61,052 bases of DNA from Planctomycetaceae bacterium (GCA_900299185.1 OMIV01000123.1:1-61052); one strand, 5' to 3'. Numbered from the stretch's first letter, positions 44,925 to 53,866 are shown. Notes: generated from the letters alone by a model not told the origin. A program made the numbers and translations.

Positions 44925-45189
44925 GATGAGCGACCTCCTACTATGTCGAAGTTCCGCACATTGCTCGCTCCTAAAGGCCGCGATGTGCGGGGCGATTAGA
45001 CGCAGCATCTGGCTCATGCGTCCAGACGAGAGTTGCCGTTTGAGTTTTGTCAGGGGCTCCGTTTTACTTCCGCCCCTCTTCGGCCCTTTGCTGAGCGGTC
45101 CGATGTTCGTCGCGTGCTGAACGACGACTCGCAAGTTGCTCATTCAACAGCACTCCGATCTCCATTTCCCTAGTCCGAGGTTCCTCCAC

Positions 45190-46422
45190 ATGGCCCGAGT
45201 CAACGAACACTACTTGAAGCTGAAAGCCGGCTATCTCTTTCCTGAAATCGGTCGTCGCGTGACCGCCTTCTGCAAGGCGAACCCCGATGCCAAAGTCATC
45301 CGTTTGGGGATTGGCGACGTCACCGAACCGCTGCCCCCAGCCATCATCGAAGCCATGCACAAGGCAACCGACGAGATGGCCGATCGCTCCAGCTTCCGAG
45401 GCTATGGCCCCGAGCAAGGCTATGACTTCCTTCGCAACGCCATCGCTGACAATGACTACAAAGCTCGCGGCTGCGATGTCTCTGCCGATGAAATCTTCGT
45501 GTCGGATGGTTCGAAGTGCGACAGCGGCAACATTCTCGACATCTTCGGTATCGACAACGTGATCGCGGTCACCGACCCCGTCTATCCGGTCTATGTCGAC
45601 ACCAACGTCATGAGTGGCCGAACGGGAGCTGGTGACAACGCGGGCCGTTACGGCGGCATCGTCTACATGCCTGCGACTGCCGAGAACAACTTCACTCCCG
45701 AGCTGCCCACGCAGCACGTGGACCTGATCTATCTGTGTTACCCCAACAATCCCACGGGCACGGTTGCCACCAAGGAAACGCTGAAGAAGTGGGTCGACTT
45801 CGCGAAGGCCAACGACGCGATCATCCTTTACGACGCGGCCTATGAAGCATTTATTACAGACCCCTCGATCCCGCACTCGATCTACGAGATCGAAGGTGGG
45901 CGAGATGTCGCGATCGAGTTCCGCAGCTTCAGTAAGACCGCTGGCTTCACGGGTACTCGGTGTGCCTTCACCGTCATCCCCAAGACGCTGACGGGGACCA
46001 CTCCGACCGGCGAACGCATCGACTTCCACCGCCTGTGGAATCGCCGCCATTGCACCAAGTTCAACGGCGTGTCGTACCCGATTCAGCGAGCTGCCGAAGC
46101 TGTCTACAGCGAAGCCGGCAAGCCACAAGTGGCCGCGATCATCAAGTTCTATTTGGAGAACGCTCGGCTGCTGCGTGAAGGACTCGCCAAGGTTGGCATC
46201 ACCACATACGGCGGCGTGAATGCTCCTTACGTGTGGTTGAAGACCCCCAACAACGCCACGAGCTGGGACTTCTTCGACCTGCTGTTGAGCAAAGCCAACT
46301 TGGTCGGCACTCCTGGCAGCGGCTTCGGCGCCGCCGGCGAGCGCTACTTCCGCCTGAGCGCCTTCAACAGCCGCGCGAATATCGAAGAAGCAGTCAACCG
46401 CATTGGCAAGCTGTTGGGTTAG
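45190..46422 (+). CDS. dapL: LL-diaminopimelate aminotransferase
   Basis: DapL makes LL-diaminopimelate from tetrahydrodipicolinate in one step, supplying lysine and peptidoglycan synthesis. This route is typical of plants, chlamydiae and planctomycetes. The 410-residue fold-type-I PLP enzyme starts with [20 protein letters not shown] and shows [12 protein letters not shown], the PLP-stacking [20 protein letters not shown], the Lys249 Schiff base in [12 protein letters not shown], and C-terminal [17 protein letters not shown] with the substrate-binding Arg. The length is normal. GAGG precedes ATG 45190. No other dap gene is adjacent. A hairpin at 46460-46496 probably ends its transcript. Confidence 0.96.
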   Translation: MARVNEHYLKLKAGYLFPEIGRRVTAFCKANPDAKVIRLGIGDVTEPLPPAIIEAMHKATDEMADRSSFRGYGPEQGYDFLRNAIADNDYKARGCDVSADEIFVSDGSKCDSGNILDIFGIDNVIAVTDPVYPVYVDTNVMSGRTGAGDNAGRYGGIVYMPATAENNFTPELPTQHVDLIYLCYPNNPTGTVATKETLKKWVDFAKANDAIILYDAAYEAFITDPSIPHSIYEIEGGRDVAIEFRSFSKTAGFTGTRCAFTVIPKTLTGTTPTGERIDFHRLWNRRHCTKFNGVSYPIQRAAEAVYSEAGKPQVAAIIKFYLENARLLREGLAKVGITTYGGVNAPYVWLKTPNNATSWDFFDLLLSKANLVGTPGSGFGAAGERYFRLSAFNSRANIEEAVNRIGKLLG

Positions 46423-46459
46423 TGTCGGTCTTTGTCGTGATCGCCTCGTGCGTTGACAT

Positions 46460-46496
46460 GAAGAGTCCGGGCTCAGCTATTGAACCTGGACTCTTC
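46460..46496 (+). terminator. Hairpin downstream of dapL
   Basis: GAAGAGTCC (46460-46468) pairs with GGACTCTTC (46488-46496), and internal GG/CC bases extend the stem. It begins 38 bp after the dapL stop. Only GTATTT follows, so termination may be moderate. The rest of the gap to 46647 is otherwise featureless. Confidence 0.6.
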
Positions 46497-46646
46497 GTAT
46501 TTCCAAGTTGGAGCAAGACTCGCTGGGTATCGCACGATCATCCCAGAAGTCGGCTCGTCGTGGATTTGTTCTCGGAGAATTGAACCTCGAGTCTCTAAGA
46601 TCGCGAATGATTCGAATTGGGGATGTGACTAAGAGGAGATTCAAGC

Positions 46647-46865
46647 ATGGCAACGACAACAAAGCTGCGGCACTCGACGCCATCACCTTCGGATGAAGAC
46701 TTCTTGCGTTTTCGCGGCCAATGGATCGTCATGCTTATTGCTGACGGAACTGTCGTTGCGCATGGCGATGACGCGGCCTCGATCACCCGGAACGTTGAAG
46801 CGGCAGGTTATTCACGATCGGAATTCCTCGTTGAATTCATCCCCATCGACGAGTCATTGATGTGA
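46647..46865 (+). CDS. DUF5678-type small protein
   Basis: A 72-residue protein that fits the DUF5678 pattern: FLRFRGQWIVMLIADGTVVA, then the HGDD turn and a helix, then a last strand (FLVEFIPIDESL). The role is unknown. GAGGAGA precedes ATG 46647 by a good distance. The next gene, a retropepsin-like protease, starts eight bases after its stop. This pair (DUF5678 followed by an aspartic protease) is a recurrent two-gene unit in my knowledge of environmental bacterial genomes, probably cotranscribed. Its position suggests a partner, substrate or inhibitor of the protease, which is inference. Confidence 0.75.
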   Translation: MATTTKLRHSTPSPSDEDFLRFRGQWIVMLIADGTVVAHGDDAASITRNVEAAGYSRSEFLVEFIPIDESLM

Positions 46866-46872
46866 GCGGCAC

Positions 46873-47358
46873 ATGGAATTCCGATTTCCCTACAGCCTTC
46901 ATCCGATGCCGCGTCCGATCGTTTCTTTGGCTGGACGACTTGTCCGACCGCGACCATTCATCCCTCTCGTCGTCATCAATCCGGCAACCGCTCAGTGGAT
47001 TCGCTGTCGCGGTCTCGTTGATAGCGGGGCCGATGATGTTGTCTTCCCGCTCTCCGTCGCAGAACTTGTGGGAATCGACCTGACCGGAGCGATCGCCAGA
47101 ACTGCTCAAGGTCTGACCGGTCCTGCCACGACGATTTGGTACGCCAAAGTTGGCTTACAATTAGCAAACGACGAGGGCGATATCATCGAATGGGAATCAA
47201 TGGTGGCATTCTGCGAGAAGAGCACACAGCACGCCGTCTTGGGCTTTGCCGGTTTCTTGCAGTACTTCACGACGACGTTTCGAGGTGACAACGAAGATGT
47301 CGAACTCGTCCCCAATGATCTGATGCCGAAGCATGTGCCGACGGTTGTCGTTCTCTGA
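46873..47358 (+). CDS. Retropepsin-like aspartic protease
   Basis: A 161-residue protein with a retroviral-type aspartic protease fold. The active-site motif is GLVDSGADDVVFP, where D-S-G replaces the common D-T-G; the later hydrophobic-glycine motif may be VLGFAGFLQYF. These single-domain proteases must dimerise to form the active site. No signal or membrane span is present, so it is cytoplasmic. Its targets are unknown. It starts eight bases after the DUF5678 gene and 27 bp before the CDF transporter gene, so all three may be one transcript. Confidence 0.82.
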   Translation: MEFRFPYSLHPMPRPIVSLAGRLVRPRPFIPLVVINPATAQWIRCRGLVDSGADDVVFPLSVAELVGIDLTGAIARTAQGLTGPATTIWYAKVGLQLANDEGDIIEWESMVAFCEKSTQHAVLGFAGFLQYFTTTFRGDNEDVELVPNDLMPKHVPTVVVL

Positions 47359-47385
47359 CATCGTCGGCCAGAGGAATCCAACGTC

Positions 47386-48399
47386 ATGACGGAGCATGTC
47401 GAACCTGCGTGGGAGCAGGATCACTCGTTCGGCCAACATCAGAAGCGACCGGGGGAAAGTCGCACGGTCGTTGTCATTGCTATTACAGCCGTGATGATGG
47501 TGATCGAGATCGTTGCCGGTTGGTTGTATGGCTCGATGGCTCTGCTCGCCGACGGCTTGCACATGGCGTCGCATGCAGCGGCGTTGACGATCTCGGCTTT
47601 CGCGTATGTCTATGCCCGAACTCATGCCCGCGACCCGCGGTTCAACTTCGGAACTGGCAAAGTTAACGCGTTAGGCGGCTATACCGGTGGAGTGCTGCTG
47701 GTGTTGTTTGCTTTGGGCATGGGCTTTGAATGCGCCGAGCGGCTTCTCAACCCCGTGCCGATCAACTTCGACGATGCCATCGCTGTGGCCGTGCTGGGCT
47801 TAGCTATCAACATCGCGTGCGTCTTTGTGCTCGGAGACTCGCACGACCACGGACACGATCATGATCACGACCACAGCCACGACTGTGATCATCGGCACGA
47901 TCACGGACATCATCATGACCATGACCACCACCACGATCATGACCATGATCACGGGCATGATCACGGCCTCTCGCACGAGCATGACCACAACCTACGAGCG
48001 GCCTACTTGCATGTATTGGCCGATGCGCTGACTTCGGTGCTTGCGATCGCGGGACTCTTGGCCGGGAAGTACGCAGGCCGGGTGTGGGTTGATCCGTTGA
48101 TCGGAGTGCTGGGGGCCTTCATGGTTGCGCGGTGGTCGATCGGTTTATTGCGCATCACCGCTCGCATGCTGCTCGATCAACGCTCGTCCGAGACTCTCCA
48201 TCAACTCTTGAATGCCTGCTTGGCGACCGACATCGATCGAGTCGTCGACTTGCACGTTTGGCGCATCGGCCCGGACATCCATGCCGTTGAAGCCACGATC
48301 GTTTCGACAAACCCGCAAGTCCCGGCCTTCTATCGAGCCAAGCTACCGGTCGACTTGGGCCTGGCTCATATCCATATCGAAGTGCATCGCGCCGGCTGA
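47386..48399 (+). CDS. dmeF: CDF-family metal efflux transporter, DmeF-like
   Basis: A 337-residue cation diffusion facilitator that exports Co, Ni or Zn in exchange for protons. Six spans are present. The metal site residues lie in LLADGLHMASHAAAL (span two) and HVLADALTSVLAI (span five). Between spans four and five is a loop of about 50 residues with roughly 25 His and many Asp in HDHDHDH runs, far longer than the usual His loop. The HMASH motif is characteristic of DmeF. The C-terminal domain contains VDLHVWRIGPDIHAVEATIV and ends in LAHIHIEVH. GAGGA precedes ATG 47386. The adjacent upstream pair (DUF5678, protease) may share its transcript. The exact metal cannot be fixed here. Confidence 0.9.
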   Translation: MTEHVEPAWEQDHSFGQHQKRPGESRTVVVIAITAVMMVIEIVAGWLYGSMALLADGLHMASHAAALTISAFAYVYARTHARDPRFNFGTGKVNALGGYTGGVLLVLFALGMGFECAERLLNPVPINFDDAIAVAVLGLAINIACVFVLGDSHDHGHDHDHDHSHDCDHRHDHGHHHDHDHHHDHDHDHGHDHGLSHEHDHNLRAAYLHVLADALTSVLAIAGLLAGKYAGRVWVDPLIGVLGAFMVARWSIGLLRITARMLLDQRSSETLHQLLNACLATDIDRVVDLHVWRIGPDIHAVEATIVSTNPQVPAFYRAKLPVDLGLAHIHIEVHRAG

Positions 48400-48535
48400 T
48401 CTCGCCTGATCCACAGTGCCGCTGGTGCGAATTGAGAGGACTCACCTGGTCTCGGTCTGTTCCCTTTGCAGAACATCGAACCGACAGAAAAATGAACGAA
48501 CCAACGACTCCTCGCCTCTAACCACTGTCACCACC

Positions 48536-49054
48536 ATGAAGACGCTGATTGATGCTGCTGAGATTCGGCAACGAGTCCACAACCTCGGACGCCAAATCTC
48601 TGACGACTACCGCCACAAACCGCTAACCGTTGTGAGCGTGCTGACGGGAAGCTTGGTCTTTGTCGCCGACTTGGTGCGTGAGATCTCAACGCCCCATCGC
48701 ATCGGAGTCGCTCATGCTTCGAGCTATCGAGGCAAGACCACCGTGCCGGGAGAGCTCAAGATCAGCCTAAGTTTGGTGCCCGATATTCGAGGTCGCGATG
48801 TATTGATCGTCGACGACATCTTCGACACCGGGCAAACGCTGAAGCGAGTTGTGGAAGCCTTCGAAAGCTATTCACCATCCAGCATTCGAACGGCAGCACT
48901 CCTGTTGAAGGAAGGTCGCAGCACCGTCGAGATGGTCCCGGACTACTTCTGCTTCCGCATCCCCAACGTCTTCGTCGTGGGTTACGGGCTGGACTACAAC
49001 GACGATTATCGCCACTTGCCGCACATCGCAGAGATGGAAGAGGCAGATCTCTGA
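48536..49054 (+). CDS. hpt: Hypoxanthine phosphoribosyltransferase
   Basis: A 172-residue purine salvage enzyme that joins hypoxanthine or guanine to PRPP. Landmarks are the N-terminal VVSVLTGSLVFVADLVRE, the flexible loop HASSYRGKT (the SSYG-like motif), the PRPP-binding VLIVDDIFDTGQTL and the base-binding PDYFCFRIPNVFVVGYGLDY. The family's usual length is matched. ATG 48536 lies 40 codons inside the open frame and begins the conserved domain. Its neighbours are a metal transporter upstream and a sulfatase downstream, with a repeat between hpt and the sulfatase, so it is likely a separate unit. Confidence 0.94.
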   Translation: MKTLIDAAEIRQRVHNLGRQISDDYRHKPLTVVSVLTGSLVFVADLVREISTPHRIGVAHASSYRGKTTVPGELKISLSLVPDIRGRDVLIVDDIFDTGQTLKRVVEAFESYSPSSIRTAALLLKEGRSTVEMVPDYFCFRIPNVFVVGYGLDYNDDYRHLPHIAEMEEADL

Positions 49055-49065
49055 GACTTAGAACG

Positions 49066-49182
49066 TCTTATCTCCGCGTGCTCCGCGCCACTGCGTGAGG
49101 CTCTTAGATAGGACTACCGAACCACGAGCCATTTGATGAAGTCAAAGACCGATCTCACGCAGAGGCACGGGGGACGCCGAGT
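49066..49182. repeat. Inverted-arm element of the TCTCACGCAGAGGC family
   Basis: The left arm (about 49066-49098) reads as the reverse complement of CTCACGCAGTGGCGCGGAG. The right arm (about 49152-49180) contains TCTCACGCAGAGGCACGG. A second element at 53127-53210 has the same arms in the opposite order. About 50 bp of other sequence lies between the arms. Confidence 0.75.
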
Positions 49183-49224
49183 AAATGCGGTTGCTGGCTG
49201 CAGGTGCTTTAAGAAGGACTCACG

Positions 49225-50739
49225 ATGAAGCGCGTGTCGTTACTAATACTCGTCGCGATCAGTGCTTGGTTGATGTCAGGTCTCGGGCTCGGTGCTGCCG
49301 AGAAACCCGCGGCCAAGCGACCCAATATCGTCTTCATTCTCGCGGACGATCTCGGCTATGCCGAGCTGGGTTGTTATGGGCAGAAGAAGATCCGCACTCC
49401 CCACATCGACCGGTTGGCGAGCCAAGGGATGAGGTTCACTCAGCATTATTCGGGAGCTCCGGTTTGTGCTCCGTCGCGCTGCGTGCTGATGACCGGCAAG
49501 CATTTGGGACACGCTCAAATTCGAGGCAACCGGCAGCATCGCGGGCCAGACGGTCAACCCGTCGAAGGTCAGCACCCCATCACCGCCGACGCGCTGACGA
49601 TTGCCGAAGTGCTGAAGAAAGCAGGCTATGTCACCGGAGCATTCGGCAAATGGGGACTTGGTCCGGTCGGCACTTCGGGAGCACCGCACGAGCAAGGCTT
49701 TGATTTGTTCTTTGGCTACAACTGCCAAGGAGTTGCTCACAGTTACTTCCCGCCGCACTTGTGGCGTAACGGCGAAAAGATCCCGCTCAATGCCAAGCCC
49801 ATTCCCGGTCATGCCAAGCAACCGACAGGGCTCGTGAAGCTCGAAGATTGGCAGGGCGAGAAGTACGCCTCGACCTTGCTGGAACAAGAAGCCGTCAAGT
49901 TCCTGCATGACAACCAGCACCAGCCGTTCTTCCTCTACCTGCCTTTCATCGAACCGCATGTCGCGATGCACCCGCCGAAGGAACTGGTGGAGTCGTACCC
50001 GGAAGCCTGGGACGACCGACAGTATCGAGGACAGTGCGGCTACTTGCCACATCCACGTCCGCGAGCGGCCTATGCAGCCATGATTACACACCTCGATCAA
50101 CACGTTGGCGCAGTTCTCAAAGCGCTCGATGACCTCCAACTGACCGACAACACCATCGTGCTTTTCAGCAGTGACAACGGGACGACTCATGGTTCGCCCG
50201 GAGATGAAGTCTTTGGAGTCGGTGGGTGCGACTCGGCGTTTTTCAACAGTGTTGGTGACCTAAGGGGCTTCAAAGGCAGCTTGCATGAAGGTGGCATTCG
50301 AGTTCCCTTCATCGTGCGCTGGCCGGGTCGAGTTCAAGCCGGTGCGGTGTCGAGTTTTCCCAGCTACTTCGCCGACCACTTTCCGACTCTGTGCGATGTC
50401 GCGAAAATTACAAAGCCCGACGGACTGGACGGCATCAGTCTCATTCCAACCTTCACCGGACAGGGTCAGCCAGCCGCTCGCAACCCGCTCGTCTGGGTCT
50501 TCCCCGAGTACGGCGGACAAGTCGCGGTGCGCATTGGGGACTTCAAAGTCATCCGCAAGCAATTGGCAACCAAGACGCCCGGCGAATGGGAAGTGTATGA
50601 CCTCGCAAACGATTGGTCGGAAAGCCGCGATGTAGCGAAGGACCGACGCGACTTGATTGCTCAAGCCGAGGACATCCTGCGAAAAGAGTCCGTTGCCAAC
50701 GCTGTGTTTCCCGTCAAAGTTCCGGGAGTCCTTGAGTAG
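49225..50739 (+). CDS. Secreted sulfatase (family S1, CxPSR)
   Basis: A 504-residue exported sulfatase. A signal peptide (RVSLLILVAISAWLMSGLGL) precedes the alkaline-phosphatase-type domain: NIVFILADDLGYAELG binds the metal, and Cys81 of CAPSR would become formylglycine. Substrate- and metal-binding residues are in GKWGLG, FIEPHVAMHPP, SSDNGTTHG and FKGSLHEGGIRVPFIVRWPG. The C-terminal part (RIGDFKVIRKQL) is normal. Planctomycetes use many sulfatases on sulfated algal polysaccharides; the target of this one is not readable. No anaerobic maturase or formylglycine-generating enzyme is nearby. The stop is 52 bp before the Hsp70 gene. Confidence 0.93.
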   Translation: MKRVSLLILVAISAWLMSGLGLGAAEKPAAKRPNIVFILADDLGYAELGCYGQKKIRTPHIDRLASQGMRFTQHYSGAPVCAPSRCVLMTGKHLGHAQIRGNRQHRGPDGQPVEGQHPITADALTIAEVLKKAGYVTGAFGKWGLGPVGTSGAPHEQGFDLFFGYNCQGVAHSYFPPHLWRNGEKIPLNAKPIPGHAKQPTGLVKLEDWQGEKYASTLLEQEAVKFLHDNQHQPFFLYLPFIEPHVAMHPPKELVESYPEAWDDRQYRGQCGYLPHPRPRAAYAAMITHLDQHVGAVLKALDDLQLTDNTIVLFSSDNGTTHGSPGDEVFGVGGCDSAFFNSVGDLRGFKGSLHEGGIRVPFIVRWPGRVQAGAVSSFPSYFADHFPTLCDVAKITKPDGLDGISLIPTFTGQGQPAARNPLVWVFPEYGGQVAVRIGDFKVIRKQLATKTPGEWEVYDLANDWSESRDVAKDRRDLIAQAEDILRKESVANAVFPVKVPGVLE

Positions 50740-50791
50740 GCTTCTCCGTCTACATCCCTGCCAAGAACAGCAGCCCCACTTGAGTCCCACC

Positions 50792-52366
50792 ATGAAGTTC
50801 GTCGAAGGCAATACGGTCGGCATTGATCTCGGTACGTCGTACTCGTCGATCTCGATGTTGGATCCAGACGGTAGCGCGATGGTCGTTGAGAACTCACAAG
50901 GGCGACCGATCACGCCGTCGGTCATTCTGCTGGGCGACGATGGCAAGGTAATGATCGGCCCCAACCCCGAAGTCGTGGCGGGGTATCCGCCGGATCGAGT
51001 CGTCTCGGCGATTAAACGAGAGATGGGCACGAACTTCGCCCTCCAGCACGAAGGTCGCAAGCTGACTCCCGAACTGCTGTCGTCGATGATTCTGACGAAG
51101 CTGAAGCAAGAGGCCGAGAAGCGCATCGGGCCGATCGCTAACGCAGTCATCACGGTGCCGTATTACTTCAACGATCCCAAGCGACAAGCGACGCGACACG
51201 CCGGACGAATTGCCGGTCTGAACGTCATCGACATCATCAACGAGCCGACTGCCGCGACCTTGTGTTATGCCTGGCAGCAGAATGAACTCGGGCATCCCGA
51301 TCGACTGAAGAAGGAAAAGAAGGTCTTGGTTTACGACCTCGGCGGAGGCACCTTCGACGTCACTCTCGTGAAATACACGGCCAGCGATTTCAACGTGGTC
51401 TGCACCGACGGCGACACCATGCTAGGCGGGCTCGACTGGACCGGCCGCATCGCGGACTACGTCGCGGAAGAGTACCTCTTGAAACATGGGCTCGATCCTC
51501 GCAACGAAGCCGGCAGCCAACAGAAGCTGATGATCGAAGCCGAAGCCGCGAAACGCGAACTGACACTGTGGCCGCAAACCACCGTCAACTTCGAGCATCG
51601 CGGTCAGTCAGTGGAGGTCACGCTCGACCGCGCCAAGTTCGAAAGTCTGACGTTGGATTTATTACAGCGGACGCAGGACACGACCGAGTTCGTGCTGGAT
51701 CAAGCGAAGCTCAAGGCCAAGGACTTGGATGAGATCCTGCTGGTCGGAGGCTCTACGTCGATGCCGATGGTTTCGGCGATGCTGGAGAAAACCTTACATC
51801 GCAAGCCATGCAAGGATCTCAACCCGCATGTGGCTGTCGCTCAAGGCGCCGCCATCCACGCGGCGATCCTGGAAGCCCAGGAGAACTCGGGACGCGGCCA
51901 CGTGGGGCAAGCCATTCGCAAGCGGTTGCAATCCATCACCACGACCGACGTGAACTCACACTCGCTGGGTGTCGAGCTAACCGATCGTGAGAACAAGACT
52001 CGCAAATACAACCACATCATGATCCCGCGTAACTCGCGACTGCCGGTGCAAGCCAAGCAACGATTCGTCACGACGTCGGGCAACCCGCGTTCGATTCACG
52101 TGCGACTGTTAGAGGGCGAGACGATGGACGTCGCCGGTTGCTCATTCATCGGCGACTTCCGACTCACGGCCTTGCCCGAGAATTTGCCCGCAGGCTCGCC
52201 GGTCGAACTGACCTATGCCTACGACGAACGTGGTGTCATCAACGTGAAGATGAAAGAGCTCACGGCCAACAACAAAGTCGAGCTCGCGATCGAGTGGAGT
52301 CACGGTTTGGATGAGAAGTCGATCGACGGTCTGAAGGTGCTCGCCAAGCAGTACAAGGTCCAATAG
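50792..52366 (+). CDS. Hsp70-family protein without the C-terminal lid
   Basis: A 524-residue DnaK-like protein. The nucleotide-binding domain (about residues 1-375) has phosphate-1 GIDLGTSYSS, the connect-1 region INEPTAATL, phosphate-2 VYDLGGGTFDVTLVK and the adenosine motif LLVGGSTSMPMV. A beta-sandwich substrate domain follows (SHSLGVELTDRENKTRKYNH and SIHVRLLEGETMDVAGCSF). It ends soon after the beta domain, so the helical lid of DnaK (about 100 residues) is missing. No DnaJ or GrpE gene is adjacent. It is likely one of the specialised Hsp70 paralogues frequent in planctomycetes, with an unknown client. The ATG at 50792 begins the conserved domain; a longer frame overlaps the sulfatase end. 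Confidence 0.9.
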   Translation: MKFVEGNTVGIDLGTSYSSISMLDPDGSAMVVENSQGRPITPSVILLGDDGKVMIGPNPEVVAGYPPDRVVSAIKREMGTNFALQHEGRKLTPELLSSMILTKLKQEAEKRIGPIANAVITVPYYFNDPKRQATRHAGRIAGLNVIDIINEPTAATLCYAWQQNELGHPDRLKKEKKVLVYDLGGGTFDVTLVKYTASDFNVVCTDGDTMLGGLDWTGRIADYVAEEYLLKHGLDPRNEAGSQQKLMIEAEAAKRELTLWPQTTVNFEHRGQSVEVTLDRAKFESLTLDLLQRTQDTTEFVLDQAKLKAKDLDEILLVGGSTSMPMVSAMLEKTLHRKPCKDLNPHVAVAQGAAIHAAILEAQENSGRGHVGQAIRKRLQSITTTDVNSHSLGVELTDRENKTRKYNHIMIPRNSRLPVQAKQRFVTTSGNPRSIHVRLLEGETMDVAGCSFIGDFRLTALPENLPAGSPVELTYAYDERGVINVKMKELTANNKVELAIEWSHGLDEKSIDGLKVLAKQYKVQ

Positions 52367-52372
52367 TAAGAC

Positions 52373-52421
52373 CGAGTCGCGGAGCGACTCGGCTACGTAG
52401 CTCAGTCGCTCCGGGACTGAG
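52373..52421. repeat. Hairpin-doublet repeat around CTACGTAG
   Basis: GAGTCGCGGAGCGACTC and an imperfect CAGTCGCTCCGGGACTG flank the palindromic core CTACGTAG. Relatives are at 4651-4697 and 57367-57413. It lies directly after the Hsp70 stop and 10 bp before the stop of the convergent glycosylase gene, so it may also serve as a two-way transcript end. Confidence 0.85.
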
Positions 52422-52430
52422 GCGCGTCGA

Positions 52431-53057
52431 CTACTCATCGCTCGGAAGTTCCAAGCTTCTCCACAAATACCAAGACGCAACTGTTCCATACGGTCGCCAC
52501 GGCCGCGCGATCTCTTCGGCAACAGCTCGCTTCGGAAGCTCATCCAAACCGTAAAGCTTCTGGATGGCGGACTTCAGTCCGAAGTCGTCGGGAGCAAACA
52601 CGTCAGGTCGCCCCAAGCAGAAGATCAAAAACATCTGCACGGTCCAACGGCCAATGCCCTTCACTTGAGTCAGTTCGGTGATGATGGCTTCGTCGTCGAA
52701 GCGATGAACTCGATCCAATCGCACGCTGCCATCGAGCACGCGCGCGGTGAGGTCTTGCAGGTACGTCGACTTCTGCCGCGACAAGCCGAGCGATCGCAGG
52801 TCATCGAACGTCAGCTCTCTCAAGCTGTCCGGGCAGATGCGTCGCGGCGCGATGCGATCCTTCAACCGCTTGAGCATGGTCCGCGCCACCGCTGTTGAGA
52901 TCTGTTGAGCCAAGATCGACCGCACGAGTGCCTCGAAACGTTTGCGTGACGGTTTCAATCGAAACGGCCCAACTCGCTTTATCACATCCGCCATAATGGG
53001 ATCAACGGCACTCACATGAGCAATCGCAGCCGAGATCTCATCAGGTGTGAAAGACAT
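52431..53057 (-). CDS. DNA-3-methyladenine glycosylase, AlkA-like (HhH-GPD)
   Basis: A 208-residue base-excision repair enzyme of the HhH-GPD superfamily. The helix-hairpin-helix is in LTQVKGIGRWTVQMFLIFCL, followed by GRPDVFAPDDFGL, where the second Asp of PDD is the catalytic residue. The N-terminal part (RFEALVRSILAQQISTAVAR) is the usual MxxxQxS helix region. It lacks the extra N-terminal domain of E. coli AlkA, as do many short AlkA-type enzymes. There is no Fe-S cluster motif. ATG 53057 begins the domain; the open frame extends upstream into a repeat. It removes alkylated bases, mainly 3-methyladenine. Confidence 0.9.
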   Translation of the reverse strand: MSFTPDEISAAIAHVSAVDPIMADVIKRVGPFRLKPSRKRFEALVRSILAQQISTAVARTMLKRLKDRIAPRRICPDSLRELTFDDLRSLGLSRQKSTYLQDLTARVLDGSVRLDRVHRFDDEAIITELTQVKGIGRWTVQMFLIFCLGRPDVFAPDDFGLKSAIQKLYGLDELPKRAVAEEIARPWRPYGTVASWYLWRSLELPSDE

Positions 53058-53126
53058 AGATGCCACGGGGTTTCTGGAGTGAAGTAGTCGTTCGGCAATA
53101 CCCATCAGTTTGCAGGCTGAAGAAGA

Positions 53127-53210
53127 TCTCACGCAGAGGCGCGGGGAACGCAGTGCTTCGAAGGAAAGACAGAGCAATCTCCTCTGCAATCCCTGCGTCT
53201 CTGCGTGAGA
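53127..53210. repeat. Inverted-arm element of the TCTCACGCAGAGGC family
   Basis: TCTCACGCAGAGGCGCGG (from 53127) is mirrored by CCCTGCGTCTCTGCGTGAGA ending at 53210. About 30 bp lie between the arms. It lies in the gap between the glycosylase start and the coaB stop and is related to 49066-49182. Confidence 0.8.
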
Positions 53211-53245
53211 CAATGGTTTTCGTCACTCCAATGCACCGAGCCGCC

Positions 53246-53866
53246 TTATCCGAGATGCTCGCCAATCCAATGCATCAGCGACGTCGCGATCTCGGTCTTC
53301 AGTCCGCTCCATTGAGCCACAACGTCACCCGTCGGACCGATGAGCTGCACGTCGTTGCCTTCCGCTCCAATCGCTTGCGGACTGTTAAGCACGACGACGT
53401 CGCAGTTCTTCGCTCGCAGCTTTTGCAGCGCGTTCTCGCGAGCATTGCTGGCTTCGAGCGCAAAGCCCACCACCCAGTGCTTGTCGCGCATGCGTCCCAG
53501 TTCCGCGAGCACGTCGTCCGTCTCGATCAGTTCGATGGTGATCGCCTCGCCGCTCTTGCTCATCTTGCCTTGAGTTCGAACCTTTGGCTTGTAGTCGCAG
53601 ACGGCGGCTGTCGCGATAACTCCATCACAGCGAGGAAACGCTTCAATCGCGGCATCTCTCATCTGCCCCGTCGTCACGACGTTGTGGACTTCGCACCCGA
53701 CCGGCGGCTTGAGATCCACTGGCCCAGTCACCAACACGACTTCATGCCCGGCGTCGAGCGCCGCTTGAGCCAAGGCATAACCCATGCGTCCGCTGCTGGC
53801 GTTGGAAAGATAACGCACGTCGTCGAGATACTCGCGCGTCGGACCGGCGGTAATGAGAATCTTCAT
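53246..53866 (-). CDS. coaB: Stand-alone phosphopantothenate-cysteine ligase (CoaB)
   Basis: A 206-residue enzyme of coenzyme A synthesis that joins 4'-phosphopantothenate to cysteine. The ligase domain is complete: ITAGPTREYLDDVRYLSNASSG, the Rossmann-like strands (GHEVVLVTGPVDLKPP), ATAAVCDYKPK and KMSKSGEAITIELIETDDVL (the flexible loop KxKK-type region). Most bacteria fuse CoaB to the decarboxylase CoaC; here there is no CoaC domain and no coaC gene adjacent, so CoaC must be encoded elsewhere. ATG 53866 starts the domain. The gap to the small-gene pair upstream is 89 bp. Confidence 0.93.
   Translation of the reverse strand: MKILITAGPTREYLDDVRYLSNASSGRMGYALAQAALDAGHEVVLVTGPVDLKPPVGCEVHNVVTTGQMRDAAIEAFPRCDGVIATAAVCDYKPKVRTQGKMSKSGEAITIELIETDDVLAELGRMRDKHWVVGFALEASNARENALQKLRAKNCDVVVLNSPQAIGAEGNDVQLIGPTGDVVAQWSGLKTEIATSLMHWIGEHLG

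Noticed and set aside
45064-46128. A 354-codon minus-strand frame
   Set aside because: It is antisense to dapL and has no recognisable motif.
47840-47994. Apparent array of short direct repeats, considered as a CRISPR or VNTR
   Set aside because: The repeats are His/Asp codons within the CDF transporter; there are no spacers.
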